Below are positions 1 through 7,311 of a DNA stretch of 18,496 nucleotides, in pieces; the first letter of the stretch is position 1, and each line of letters begins with the position of its first letter. Under the pieces are notes generated by a model. It saw only the letters and a list, made by a program, of their open reading frames with translations. It ran no database searches and had not been told where the DNA came from. Both the position numbers and the translations under genes were made by a program. The stretch is from Rhodopirellula sp. (GTDB lineage: Bacteria; Planctomycetota; Planctomycetia; Pirellulales; Pirellulaceae): the NCBI GenBank assembly GCA_003513555.1, contig DOPG01000225.1, positions 1 to 18,496 of the forward strand, written 5' to 3'.

Positions 1-2046
1 AAAATTGACGGGGATGATGTCCGCGTCATCTTGAACTACCCCGAAAAACTGGGGCGTACACGAAGCCCATTCTCAGCCTTCGGCGACGATTTCTTCGGCG
101 GCCCGGGGAATGACATATTCTCGGGATTCGGATCGCAGATTGCGATCACGAGTGTACGACCGATCATCGCAGAAAACGAAGTCGAACCGATCACGGTCAA
201 ACCGATACCTGAGCAGGGCAGGCCTGAGAACTATCGGGGCGCGGTTGGGGAATATCGCATTGTCAGCGAAGCAAGTCCCGCGTTGGTCAAGGTGGGCGAC
301 CCTATCACGCTCAACATCGGAATCGAGGGAGAGGGACCGATGGATTTGCTGAGAGCTCCTGCGCTCGTAGAGCAGAAAGATTTGATCAATCAATTCAAGG
401 TACCCAATCAGCCGCTCGCTGGCTTCGTCAACGGAACCCAAAAAGTATTTTCAACAACCATCCGGCCCCTGACCGAAGGAACGCAGGAAATTCCTGGGAT
501 CGAATACAGTTATTTCGATCCGAAACTGGAAAGATTCGTCTCAATCAAAAGCGATCCAATTCCTGTCACGGTGGAAGCAGCTGACCTGCTTGCTCTGGAT
601 GCCATTGTTGGCACTCAGTCGGGAGTGTCCCCCACCTCGAAATCAGGTATCTCTGATGACCAAATACCTGAGGTCAGCACATCAGAGTTTCCTGCAGATG
701 TGCTTTCCAACATTCGAAGGCCAGCCTCAATACCGACCACCGTGGTTGTTTTATTTCTGCTGCCCCCTGTGGTTGTCATGGCAATAACTCTTTTCCAGAG
801 ACGGCGGTACCTGAGTGGTTTCGTTTCGGCAAAATACCGCTTCAACAAAGCCATCATCAAAGCTGAGACGCCGCAAGAGATAGCCTTGGCCATGGAACAA
901 CTTCTGCAGCACCGTTACCGATTGCCAGCGGGTACCTCGCTGCGAAACAGCACAGTGGGTGCGTTGCGTGCTGCGGGACGTATTGACTCCGCCATTGAAG
1001 TCGAGCGTCTTTATCACGACTGCGAGAGAAACGCTGATTCGTCAGAAACTGATCAGGTGCGTGAGAACGCCGAAAGGATTGCAACCGGACTTGAGCGTCC
1101 AGACGCTCGTCGATCCCCCCTTCTGAACGCTCGTCACCTCAAGGCAGAATCCGCTCTCATTTTCATTGCTCTCGTACTCTCTCCGTTAGCGATTTCTACG
1201 TCACACGGAGCCGAGTCCGATACCGTGCGACTGAGCATAGGTGACGTCAGCCCCAACAGTGCCGAGGCTGGCGCACGAATCAACCTCGCTGTAGAAACAG
1301 CCGCGCTGAGCGAGAGCCAAATCAAAGAACTGGTCGACGAGGCCTCGAGCCTTTACGTGCAAGGCATGCAAGGTGGTGACCAAGGCGACAGCAGTGCCCT
1401 GCTTGCGGAGGCAGCCGAACGATTGCAAGTATTGGTGGATGCAGGCATTGTGAATGACCAATTATTCGCGACGCTTGCAAGTGCTCAAGCAAAATCAGGC
1501 AACCCAGCGGGTGCGATTGCCAATTATCGCCGCGCCCTGCGATATGCCCCAAGCAACCAGCAGCACCATGATCAACTTCTGTCAGCACAAGCTGCCATTA
1601 GCGCACCCTTTACCACTCCTGGCAACCAACTGCAACGCATCCGAGTCTACAACGACGCACTACTCCGCTTTGTCCCCCCCAAAAGCATGTTAGCCACGGC
1701 GTTGCTAGCTTGGGTCATCGCATGGTGCTTACTCGCTTGGCGACTTCTCAGTGGCCCTCAACACTGGAAATTGCCCACCGCTTGCTTGGTATTATTGGCG
1801 GTCACGGCTTTCAGTTCCTACCAGCTTCGCGTGTCGGAATTTTCAGTTGATCATGTCGCTGTTGTGACGCAGCCCGATGCGCCACTGCGGGAAGGTGACG
1901 GCATTGAATTCGCAGTGATCAGCGACAGCCCCTTCCAAGGCGGGGACGTGGTTGAAGTACTGGACCGACGTGGAGTTTGGCATAAGGTCAAGCTAAATAA
2001 CGGCCAAAGCGGATGGGTTCCCACCAAGGCTTTGCAGAGAATTTAG
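1..2046 (+). CDS. BatD-BatE fusion protein (oxygen-tolerance/aerotolerance operon), 5' end outside window
   Basis: The reading frame is open from the first base (the first codons read KIDGDDVRV), so the gene starts before the window. A TTG at 31 is internal. Codons 1 to about 235 form extracytoplasmic BatD-like beta-sandwich sequence, with a motif like ASPALVKVGDPITLNI, followed by a membrane segment at about codons 243-262. A cytoplasmic loop follows, then a second hydrophobic segment at about 383-398. Next come a TPR-like helical stretch (about 430-530, including a SGNPAGAIANYRRAL repeat), two more membrane helices (about 562-610), and a C-terminal SH3-like domain ending GQSGWVPTKALQRI. TPR plus SH3 is the layout of BatE, so BatD and BatE appear joined in one chain. 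Bat proteins accompany MoxR and VWA proteins in envelope stress and aerotolerance. The four membrane segments would place the BatD, TPR and SH3 parts outside the cytoplasm (inference). The rest of the operon should lie to the left. Confidence 0.8.
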   Translation, partial: KIDGDDVRVILNYPEKLGRTRSPFSAFGDDFFGGPGNDIFSGFGSQIAITSVRPIIAENEVEPITVKPIPEQGRPENYRGAVGEYRIVSEASPALVKVGDPITLNIGIEGEGPMDLLRAPALVEQKDLINQFKVPNQPLAGFVNGTQKVFSTTIRPLTEGTQEIPGIEYSYFDPKLERFVSIKSDPIPVTVEAADLLALDAIVGTQSGVSPTSKSGISDDQIPEVSTSEFPADVLSNIRRPASIPTTVVVLFLLPPVVVMAITLFQRRRYLSGFVSAKYRFNKAIIKAETPQEIALAMEQLLQHRYRLPAGTSLRNSTVGALRAAGRIDSAIEVERLYHDCERNADSSETDQVRENAERIATGLERPDARRSPLLNARHLKAESALIFIALVLSPLAISTSHGAESDTVRLSIGDVSPNSAEAGARINLAVETAALSESQIKELVDEASSLYVQGMQGGDQGDSSALLAEAAERLQVLVDAGIVNDQLFATLASAQAKSGNPAGAIANYRRALRYAPSNQQHHDQLLSAQAAISAPFTTPGNQLQRIRVYNDALLRFVPPKSMLATALLAWVIAWCLLAWRLLSGPQHWKLPTACLVLLAVTAFSSYQLRVSEFSVDHVAVVTQPDAPLREGDGIEFAVISDSPFQGGDVVEVLDRRGVWHKVKLNNGQSGWVPTKALQRI

Positions 2047-2178
2047 CTGGGTTTTCCCGATATTTTCCGGCATTCCTGTCACACAGGCATCGCAATGCCA
2101 GTCAGTCGCGTGCACCTAGGAATCCCCTCTTTTTTGAGGGTGGTTCCGTTCACGCGGCCGATGGTCAAAACTCTATAC

Positions 2179-3063
2179 ATGACCGTTGCACCAGACCTGC
2201 TGCCGTATGTTTCGAAGGAGTTTTCAACTTCGGGGCAAATGCTTCGCTACCTCGATGAGGGTACGGGTCCCGAAACACTTTTGTGTGTTCACGGGAACCC
2301 GACGTGGAGCTTCTATTATCGAAAGATTGTCGAGCAATTTTCACCCCGATATCGCGTAATCGCCGTCGACCACGTGGGCTGCGGACGCAGTGACAAGCCA
2401 CCACAAAATGAATTCCCGTATACGCTAGCCTCTCATCGCAACAACCTCGTCGCCTTGATCGACTCGCTCAACCTCGACGATATCACGCTGATTGCTCATG
2501 ACTGGGGAGGTGCAATTGGACTCAGTGCGATGCTTGAACGCCGAGAAATCCTGAAGCGCATCGTGCTGTTGAATACAGGAGCGTTTCCACCTCCCTACCT
2601 ACCCAAACGCATTGCGGCTTGTAGAATTCCGCTGCTTGGCAGCTTGGGTGTCAGGGGTTTCAATGCATTTGCCCGGGCCGCCATTACTATGGCAATGTCG
2701 AGAAACGCACTGACGGCAGACGTCGCGCGTGGTTTGCTTGCTCCCTACGATAGCTGGCAAAACCGAGTCGCAATCGATGCTTTTGTACGCGACATCCCGA
2801 TGTCAGCCTCTCACCCAACGCACGAGCCACTCGCACAGCTGGAACAACAGTTACCAACCCTTGCCACCCTGCCCTCACTGCTTGTATGGGGCATGAAAGA
2901 TTGGTGTTTCCGCCCGGAATGTTTACGTCGTTTCCAAGCTGCTTGGCCCGATGCGGTTTCAGTTGAGATTCCTGACGCAGGGCATTACGTGATCGAGGAT
3001 GCTCCGGAGGAAACTCTGCAAGCAATTTCAACGTTTCTGAACCAACCTCAAAGCACATGCTGA
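2179..3063 (+). CDS. Alpha/beta hydrolase, OleB / haloalkane dehalogenase subfamily III type
   Basis: This is a 294-residue alpha/beta-hydrolase with an aspartate nucleophile. Counted from the ATG at 2179, visible features are the oxyanion motif HGNPTWSFYYR with Asn40, the nucleophile motif AHDWGG with Asp108 and neighbouring Trp109, a probable acid Asp241 in LLVWGMKDWCF, and the base His269 in AGHYVIED. Asn plus Trp is the halide-binding pair of haloalkane dehalogenases. OleB beta-lactone decarboxylases of long-chain olefin synthesis share this whole set. The cap segments NTGAFP, FNAF, YDSWQNR and FVRDIP recall OleB. In-frame ATGs at 2095 and 2161 would add 28 or 6 residues. I chose 2179 because family homology begins soon after it, but no good ribosome binding site decides the matter. 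No OleA, OleC or OleD is visible. The CitG-like gene follows after 53 bases. The fold and nucleophile are sure; the substrate is not. Confidence 0.82.
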   Translation: MTVAPDLLPYVSKEFSTSGQMLRYLDEGTGPETLLCVHGNPTWSFYYRKIVEQFSPRYRVIAVDHVGCGRSDKPPQNEFPYTLASHRNNLVALIDSLNLDDITLIAHDWGGAIGLSAMLERREILKRIVLLNTGAFPPPYLPKRIAACRIPLLGSLGVRGFNAFARAAITMAMSRNALTADVARGLLAPYDSWQNRVAIDAFVRDIPMSASHPTHEPLAQLEQQLPTLATLPSLLVWGMKDWCFRPECLRRFQAAWPDAVSVEIPDAGHYVIEDAPEETLQAISTFLNQPQSTC

Positions 3064-3116
3064 CGAGAGGGTGATGCATCACTCGAGTTCGCTTCCCCAG
3101 CAACAGCCCAGATGCG

Positions 3117-4061
3117 ATGCACGCAACGATTGATTCCAGAATGACACCTGATCCGCTGCAACCATTCCGCCACCGCTGCACCAGTCCTTCAGCCGCCATC
3201 AGGTGGGCATGCATTCTGGAAGCAACGGCCCCCAAAGCGGGTAACGTATTCCCCGGGCAATCTTTTGCTGATTTGAATTTCGGTGATTTCATCGCCGCCG
3301 CCGAACTAACTTCGCAATGTTTTATCCACAAGGCAAAGCGAATTAGTGAACGTATGCTGGACTCCATCATCCAGGTACGAGATCAGCAAGGAACCAATGT
3401 AAATCTTGGTATCGTGTTGCTGCTCGGGCCTCTCGTTGCAGCCGATGAAGCGATCCACAACGCGTTAATACCGACAAAGGCCTCCACTCCCAAACGCTCC
3501 CAGATCACAAGCTTGTCTGATTGGATTAATCCGGTCAGCAAGACCCTTGACCAATTTGATCAAGTTGATGGATCCTGTATTTATCGCGCCATAGCGTTGG
3601 CTTCAGCGGGTGGACTAGGCACCTCCAACGAATTGGATGTCAATGAAACTCACCGGTCGATTGACATTTGCGAGGCGATGATTGTTGCAAAAGATCGTGA
3701 CCAAATCGCCAAGCAATACAGCATTGGATTCCGTGAATTGATTTTGGAACTCACACCCATCCTGTCCGACAGCATCAGCGCAACTGGAGATGTATTGCGA
3801 GGGGTTTGCCAAGCCCAAATCCAATTCTTGGCGAAAACGCCAGATACACTTATCGCACGCAAAAACGGGTTACGGGTTGCCCGTGAAGTACAAAACCGTG
3901 CAAAGTCTGTGGATCCATGGGATGCTACTCAGGTGGATTCTCTGGACCAGTATTTACGGTCCAACGGGCACCAACTGAACCCGGGGACCACAGCGGATCT
4001 GCTGGCAGCTGCCCTGTACCTGCTGCTTAGAACCACCCCCTCGGAGAACCAACATGAGTGA
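3117..4061 (+). CDS. CitG/MdcB-like triphosphoribosyl-dephospho-CoA synthase family protein
   Basis: The 314-residue product carries the hallmarks of the CitG/MdcB family: EATAPKAGNVFPG at residues 35-47, an acidic DLNFGDF stretch just after, GTNVNLGIVLLLGPL at about 92-106, and a DVNE...EAM..AKDRDQIAKQY segment further on. Classical CitG makes the prosthetic-group precursor of citrate or malonate lyase, but no lyase genes are nearby. The GTNxNLGIVLLL form resembles homologues in archaea and in bacteria with tetrahydromethanopterin-linked C1 metabolism, where the exact reaction is not settled. The next gene, a pterin-synthase homologue, starts inside this one (overlap 4054-4061), so the two are almost certainly co-translated. 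A start at the ATG at 3141 is also possible, because the first residues are not conserved-looking. The family is confident; a role in pterin or C1 cofactor synthesis is inferred. Confidence 0.8.
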   Translation: MHATIDSRMTPDPLQPFRHRCTSPSAAIRWACILEATAPKAGNVFPGQSFADLNFGDFIAAAELTSQCFIHKAKRISERMLDSIIQVRDQQGTNVNLGIVLLLGPLVAADEAIHNALIPTKASTPKRSQITSLSDWINPVSKTLDQFDQVDGSCIYRAIALASAGGLGTSNELDVNETHRSIDICEAMIVAKDRDQIAKQYSIGFRELILELTPILSDSISATGDVLRGVCQAQIQFLAKTPDTLIARKNGLRVAREVQNRAKSVDPWDATQVDSLDQYLRSNGHQLNPGTTADLLAAALYLLLRTTPSENQHE

Positions 4062-4572
4062 AGCGACTTATCGAGTCGATGTCAGCAAAGAACAATTTGT
4101 GTTTTCGGCAGCACACTTCATCACATTCGCCAGTGACATTTGCGAGCGTATACATGGACACAACTACGGTGTCCGGGCGAGTGTTGAAGGCCCATTGGAT
4201 GAAAACCGATACGTCGTTGACTTCATCGCTCTGCGCGATGCAGTCTTGGAACAGACCCAAACTCTGGATCATCACGTGATTCTGCCAAGCGATCACGCAG
4301 AAATAAAGATCACGAACGACGACAAGGAAACTACGGCAACTTTTCGCGATCGCCGTTGGGTATTTCCAAACGAAGACTGCGTCATTCTTCCCGTGATCAA
4401 CACGACGGCCGAAGAGATAGCCCGCGTGATTGCCGAACGTGTCATCGCGCAGACTTACGCGAAATTTGGGCCACACCTGTCATTTCTAGAGGTGGCTGTA
4501 GACGAGAACTGTGGCCAATGGGGTGTCTGCCGCATGCCATGGCCCAAAGAGCCGCCCACGAATGTGGGTTAA
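4054..4572 (+). CDS. 6-pyruvoyl-tetrahydropterin synthase / QueD family protein
   Basis: This is a 172-residue T-fold enzyme. His21 (in FSAAHF), His34 and His36 (in HGHNY) are the three expected zinc ligands. Cys30 lies in the CxxxHGH motif that supplies the catalytic cysteine in QueD and PTPS. Asp72-His73 in LDHH and Glu151 in VAVDEN match the remaining catalytic and pterin-binding positions, and NTTAEEIA matches the conserved NPTxExxA helix. An insert at about residues 79-112 makes it longer than the usual 120-140 residues. The ATG at 4054 overlaps the end of the CitG-like gene (ATGAGTGA), which points to translational coupling. The family acts on dihydroneopterin triphosphate, giving 6-pyruvoyl-tetrahydropterin or carboxytetrahydropterin. 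No queuosine genes (queC, queE) are visible, so a methanopterin or other pterin role is a reasonable alternative to queuosine. Confidence 0.85.
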   Translation: MSEATYRVDVSKEQFVFSAAHFITFASDICERIHGHNYGVRASVEGPLDENRYVVDFIALRDAVLEQTQTLDHHVILPSDHAEIKITNDDKETTATFRDRRWVFPNEDCVILPVINTTAEEIARVIAERVIAQTYAKFGPHLSFLEVAVDENCGQWGVCRMPWPKEPPTNVG

Positions 4573-4646
4573 TCTGCTCAATGTTTGGAGAATGACTCCT
4601 TACGAAGAGTCGACCAATACGCACACGTTACGAACACGAATACCCC

Positions 4647-6221
4647 ATGCACCATACACTCACCCTCTGCACGTTAATGCTGTTTGCGGTTGTGTCTGCG
4701 CAACATCCCACCGATGCAGCACCGCCTAACATCCTGTTTGCGATCGCTGATGACCTCTCCTATCCTCACATGGGTGCCTACGGCACGGAGTGGATAGAAA
4801 CCCCCGCATTTGATCGTGTCGCACGTGAGGGCCTACTTTTTAACCGCTGCTACACCCCGAATGCCAAATGCGCCCCCTCGCGGTCCTGCATTCTGACTGG
4901 AAGGAACTCATGGCAATTGGAAGCGGCTGCAAACCATTGGTGTTACTTTCCTGCGAAGTTCCCCAGTTACGTCGAAATCCTTGGCAAACGTGGATACGCT
5001 ACAGGTATGACGGGGAAAGGCTGGGCGCCCGGGATTGCTTTGGACAAACGGGGAAAGCGCCGGCAAATGACGGGTAAACCGTACAGCCAACGCAAGGCAA
5101 AACCACCCACCACTGCAATTAGCAGCAATGACTACGCCGCGAACTTTCGGGATTTTCTTGACGCGGTTCCCAACGAGCAGCCATTTTGCTTCTGGTACGG
5201 GGCTACAGAACCGCACCGACGATATGAATACATGAGCGGTGTGAAGCAGGGAAAGAAGAAACTGTCTGACATCGATCAGGTTCCCCTGTTTTGGCCAGAC
5301 AATGAAGTGGTGCGACACGACATGCTCGACTACGCACTGGAAGTAGAGCACTTCGATCATCACCTGCAACGGATGCTAAATGACCTCGAGTCTCGGGGAT
5401 TGCTAGACAATACTCTGGTGGTGGTGACATCAGACAACGGAATGCCGTTTCCACGCGTCAAGGGTCAGGAATATGAGATGAGCAACCACCTCCCCCTGGC
5501 AATCATGTGGGCCAATGGGATCAAGCATCCAGGTAGGACAATCGACGACCTCGTTTCCTTTATCGATTTAGCACCTACCTATCTGGAAATTGCAGGTGTC
5601 GATTGGGATGACAGTGGGATGGCATCGACCCCGGGAAAATCCCTCACTCCCTTCTTTGGCGAGCTCCGGAAAAAACCTCACCGGGATTTCTTACTCATTG
5701 GAAAAGAACGCCACGACGTCGGACGCCCCGACGATGCTGGCTATCCAATACGAGGCATCGTTCAAGGTCCGTTCCTGTTGATTCGAAACTACAAAACGGA
5801 CAGGTGGCCCGCAGGCCCCCCCCTAACTGGGTACCTGAATACGGATGGCAGCCCCACCAAGACCGAGATTCTCACTGCCCGTCGAGATGGACGCGATGAC
5901 GCCCATTGGCAACTGGCATTCGGTTTTCGCCCGGAGTACGAGATGTTTAACATCGAAACCGACCGTGAGTGCCTGAACAACATCGCCGATGTGGCGCGTT
6001 ACGCAGAGCTGAGGGCTCAAATGGAACAAACCATGTCGGAATCGCTGCACACCGAAGGCGATCCGCGGGTACGGGGAAAGGGAGACCTCTTTGATGAATA
6101 CCCCTACGCAAATGTCCGGGAACGCAACTTTTACCGGCAATACCTTGACGACCCCAATTCGGTAAGCGCCGGCTGGGTCAACCCAAGTGACTTCGAGGCA
6201 TCGGGGCCCCAATTGCCTTAA
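4647..6221 (+). CDS. Secreted type I sulfatase, N-sulfoglucosamine sulfohydrolase-like
   Basis: A 524-residue sulfatase of the alkaline-phosphatase fold. An N-terminal signal peptide (hydrophobic residues 5-18, possible cleavage after VSA) suggests export. Asp35-Asp36 in AIADDLSY are metal ligands. Cys75 in CAPSRSCILTG is the C-x-P-S-R site converted to formylglycine. Asp263-Asn264 in TSDNGMPFP are the second metal-binding pair. The stretch ERHDVGRPDDAGYPIRGI near residues 353-370 recalls heparan N-sulfatase (SGSH)-like bacterial sulfatases, so the substrate may be a sulfated glycan, but the sequence alone cannot fix it. Planctomycetes often encode many such enzymes for sulfated algal polysaccharides. 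The gene is 74 bases after the pterin-synthase gene, with no maturase or glycoside hydrolase beside it, so it may be its own transcription unit. Confidence 0.92.
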   Translation: MHHTLTLCTLMLFAVVSAQHPTDAAPPNILFAIADDLSYPHMGAYGTEWIETPAFDRVAREGLLFNRCYTPNAKCAPSRSCILTGRNSWQLEAAANHWCYFPAKFPSYVEILGKRGYATGMTGKGWAPGIALDKRGKRRQMTGKPYSQRKAKPPTTAISSNDYAANFRDFLDAVPNEQPFCFWYGATEPHRRYEYMSGVKQGKKKLSDIDQVPLFWPDNEVVRHDMLDYALEVEHFDHHLQRMLNDLESRGLLDNTLVVVTSDNGMPFPRVKGQEYEMSNHLPLAIMWANGIKHPGRTIDDLVSFIDLAPTYLEIAGVDWDDSGMASTPGKSLTPFFGELRKKPHRDFLLIGKERHDVGRPDDAGYPIRGIVQGPFLLIRNYKTDRWPAGPPLTGYLNTDGSPTKTEILTARRDGRDDAHWQLAFGFRPEYEMFNIETDRECLNNIADVARYAELRAQMEQTMSESLHTEGDPRVRGKGDLFDEYPYANVRERNFYRQYLDDPNSVSAGWVNPSDFEASGPQLP

Positions 6222-6578
6222 TTCAATGGCTCGATGCTATCGAGCACTCACCGAAATCACAGCCAAAAGCATGAAGAACACGAGTGCTGTTTCGAACATT
6301 AGTTGCAGCAATTTCCTTGTCTTTTATCAAGCGGCACCATCTCGGGTTCGAGCGAAAAGTCGCTTAAAGACATTTTCCTCAGGCTATTCCAAATTTAAGA
6401 CAGAACCAGACACCACCGACGACGTAGGTACCACCAAATAACTTCCTCAAAACGCTGGAAGTCTACCCAGAATTTGCCGGAACGCTAGACTCAGGGGGTT
6501 GCCTGTAAGCAATGGCTAGATTCGCTCTCCCGACTGATTCCCTCGCTACCACCTCGTCTACCTAACGGGCATCAAAGT
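6222..6578. other. Intergenic region between sulfatase and ABC ATPase genes
   Basis: About 357 bases with no convincing gene. A short frame at 6187-6441 overlaps the end of the sulfatase gene and resembles no protein family. The only clear structure is a 7-bp stem-loop just after the sulfatase stop. The promoter of the ABC exporter genes should lie here, but I could not pick out a convincing -35/-10 pair. Confidence 0.6.
6229..6245 (+). terminator. Stem-loop just downstream of sulfatase stop codon (no T-run)
   Basis: GCTCGAT at 6229-6235 and ATCGAGC at 6239-6245 are a perfect 7-bp inverted repeat with a 3-base loop, eight bases after the TAA. It is placed like a terminator or mRNA 3'-end stabiliser, but lacks the run of T expected of an intrinsic terminator. 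Confidence 0.3.
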
Positions 6579-7307
6579 ATGCTGACTGTCGAATCGCTAC
6601 GGAAGAGTTTTCAGCTGGAGGAGGACGAGATTCGGGCGGTGGACGACCTGTCGTTCCGGGTTGAGCCTGGTGAAGTTTACGGGCTGCTCGGCCCCAATGG
6701 TGCTGGAAAGACGACCACCCTACGCATGGTTTTGGGTCTGGTACAGCCTGATTCCGGCTACGCCGAGGTCAGCGGTTATCGCACCGCCGTCGATCCTACC
6801 GCAGTCAAGTCTCGACTTGGTTTTGTCTCTGCCAGTGACGGCGTATACCCTTGGCTAAGCGTTCGCGAAATGCTTTTGTACTTTGCAGACTTGTACGGGG
6901 TCGAACAGAGCGAGGCATCTGTCCGCTGCGAGCGTCTCGCAGAGCTCATGGGCATCTCAACATTACTGGACCGCCGTGCTGGTACGCTGAGCACCGGTCA
7001 ACGTCAACGTGTTACGCTCGTGCGTGGTTTAATACATGATCCACCCGTGATGCTGCTGGATGAACCGACACGTGGTTTGGACGTGGTCGGCGTCCAAACG
7101 ATCTTCGAATACATCGAACACCTGCGTGAAGTCGGCAAAGCTGTGGTCGTTTGCACACATCGGCTCGATGAGGCAGAGCGTCTTTGCGACCGCTTTGGAT
7201 TGTTACACCGGGGTCGGATGCAGCAGACAGGTACGCTTGACGAGCTTCGACAAAACAGTGGCCACCAACACCTGGTCGACATGTTCGTCGATCTTTTGCG
7301 GAGTTAA
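6579..7307 (+). CDS. ABC transporter ATP-binding protein, NatA/CcmA type
   Basis: A 242-residue ABC ATPase. Walker A is GPNGAGKTT at 38-46, the signature is LSTGQ at 137-141, Walker B is VMLLDE at 157-162, the D-loop is GLD at 166-168, and the switch His is at 194 in CTHRLDEAE. The Q-loop region (82-89, FVSASDGV) has no glutamine, a feature I recall in some NatA-type exporter ATPases. It should power the permease encoded 4 bases downstream. The pairing is the NatAB layout, named for sodium export, but the true substrate is unknown. The ATG at 6579 is chosen because the family sequence begins directly there. The exporter probably begins a new transcript, given the 357-base gap upstream. Confidence 0.93.
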   Translation: MLTVESLRKSFQLEEDEIRAVDDLSFRVEPGEVYGLLGPNGAGKTTTLRMVLGLVQPDSGYAEVSGYRTAVDPTAVKSRLGFVSASDGVYPWLSVREMLLYFADLYGVEQSEASVRCERLAELMGISTLLDRRAGTLSTGQRQRVTLVRGLIHDPPVMLLDEPTRGLDVVGVQTIFEYIEHLREVGKAVVVCTHRLDEAERLCDRFGLLHRGRMQQTGTLDELRQNSGHQHLVDMFVDLLRS

Positions 7308-7311
7308 TCGG

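Noticed and set aside
2687..3370. A 227-codon minus-strand frame across the end of the hydrolase and start of the CitG-like gene
   Set aside because: It lies opposite two clearly conserved genes and its translation resembles no family; it is a shadow of their codon usage.
7060..7311. N-terminal extension of the permease frame back to 7060
   Set aside because: These 84 codons overlap the ATPase gene in another frame and look non-conserved. The ATG at 7312, four bases after the ATPase stop, is the natural coupled start.
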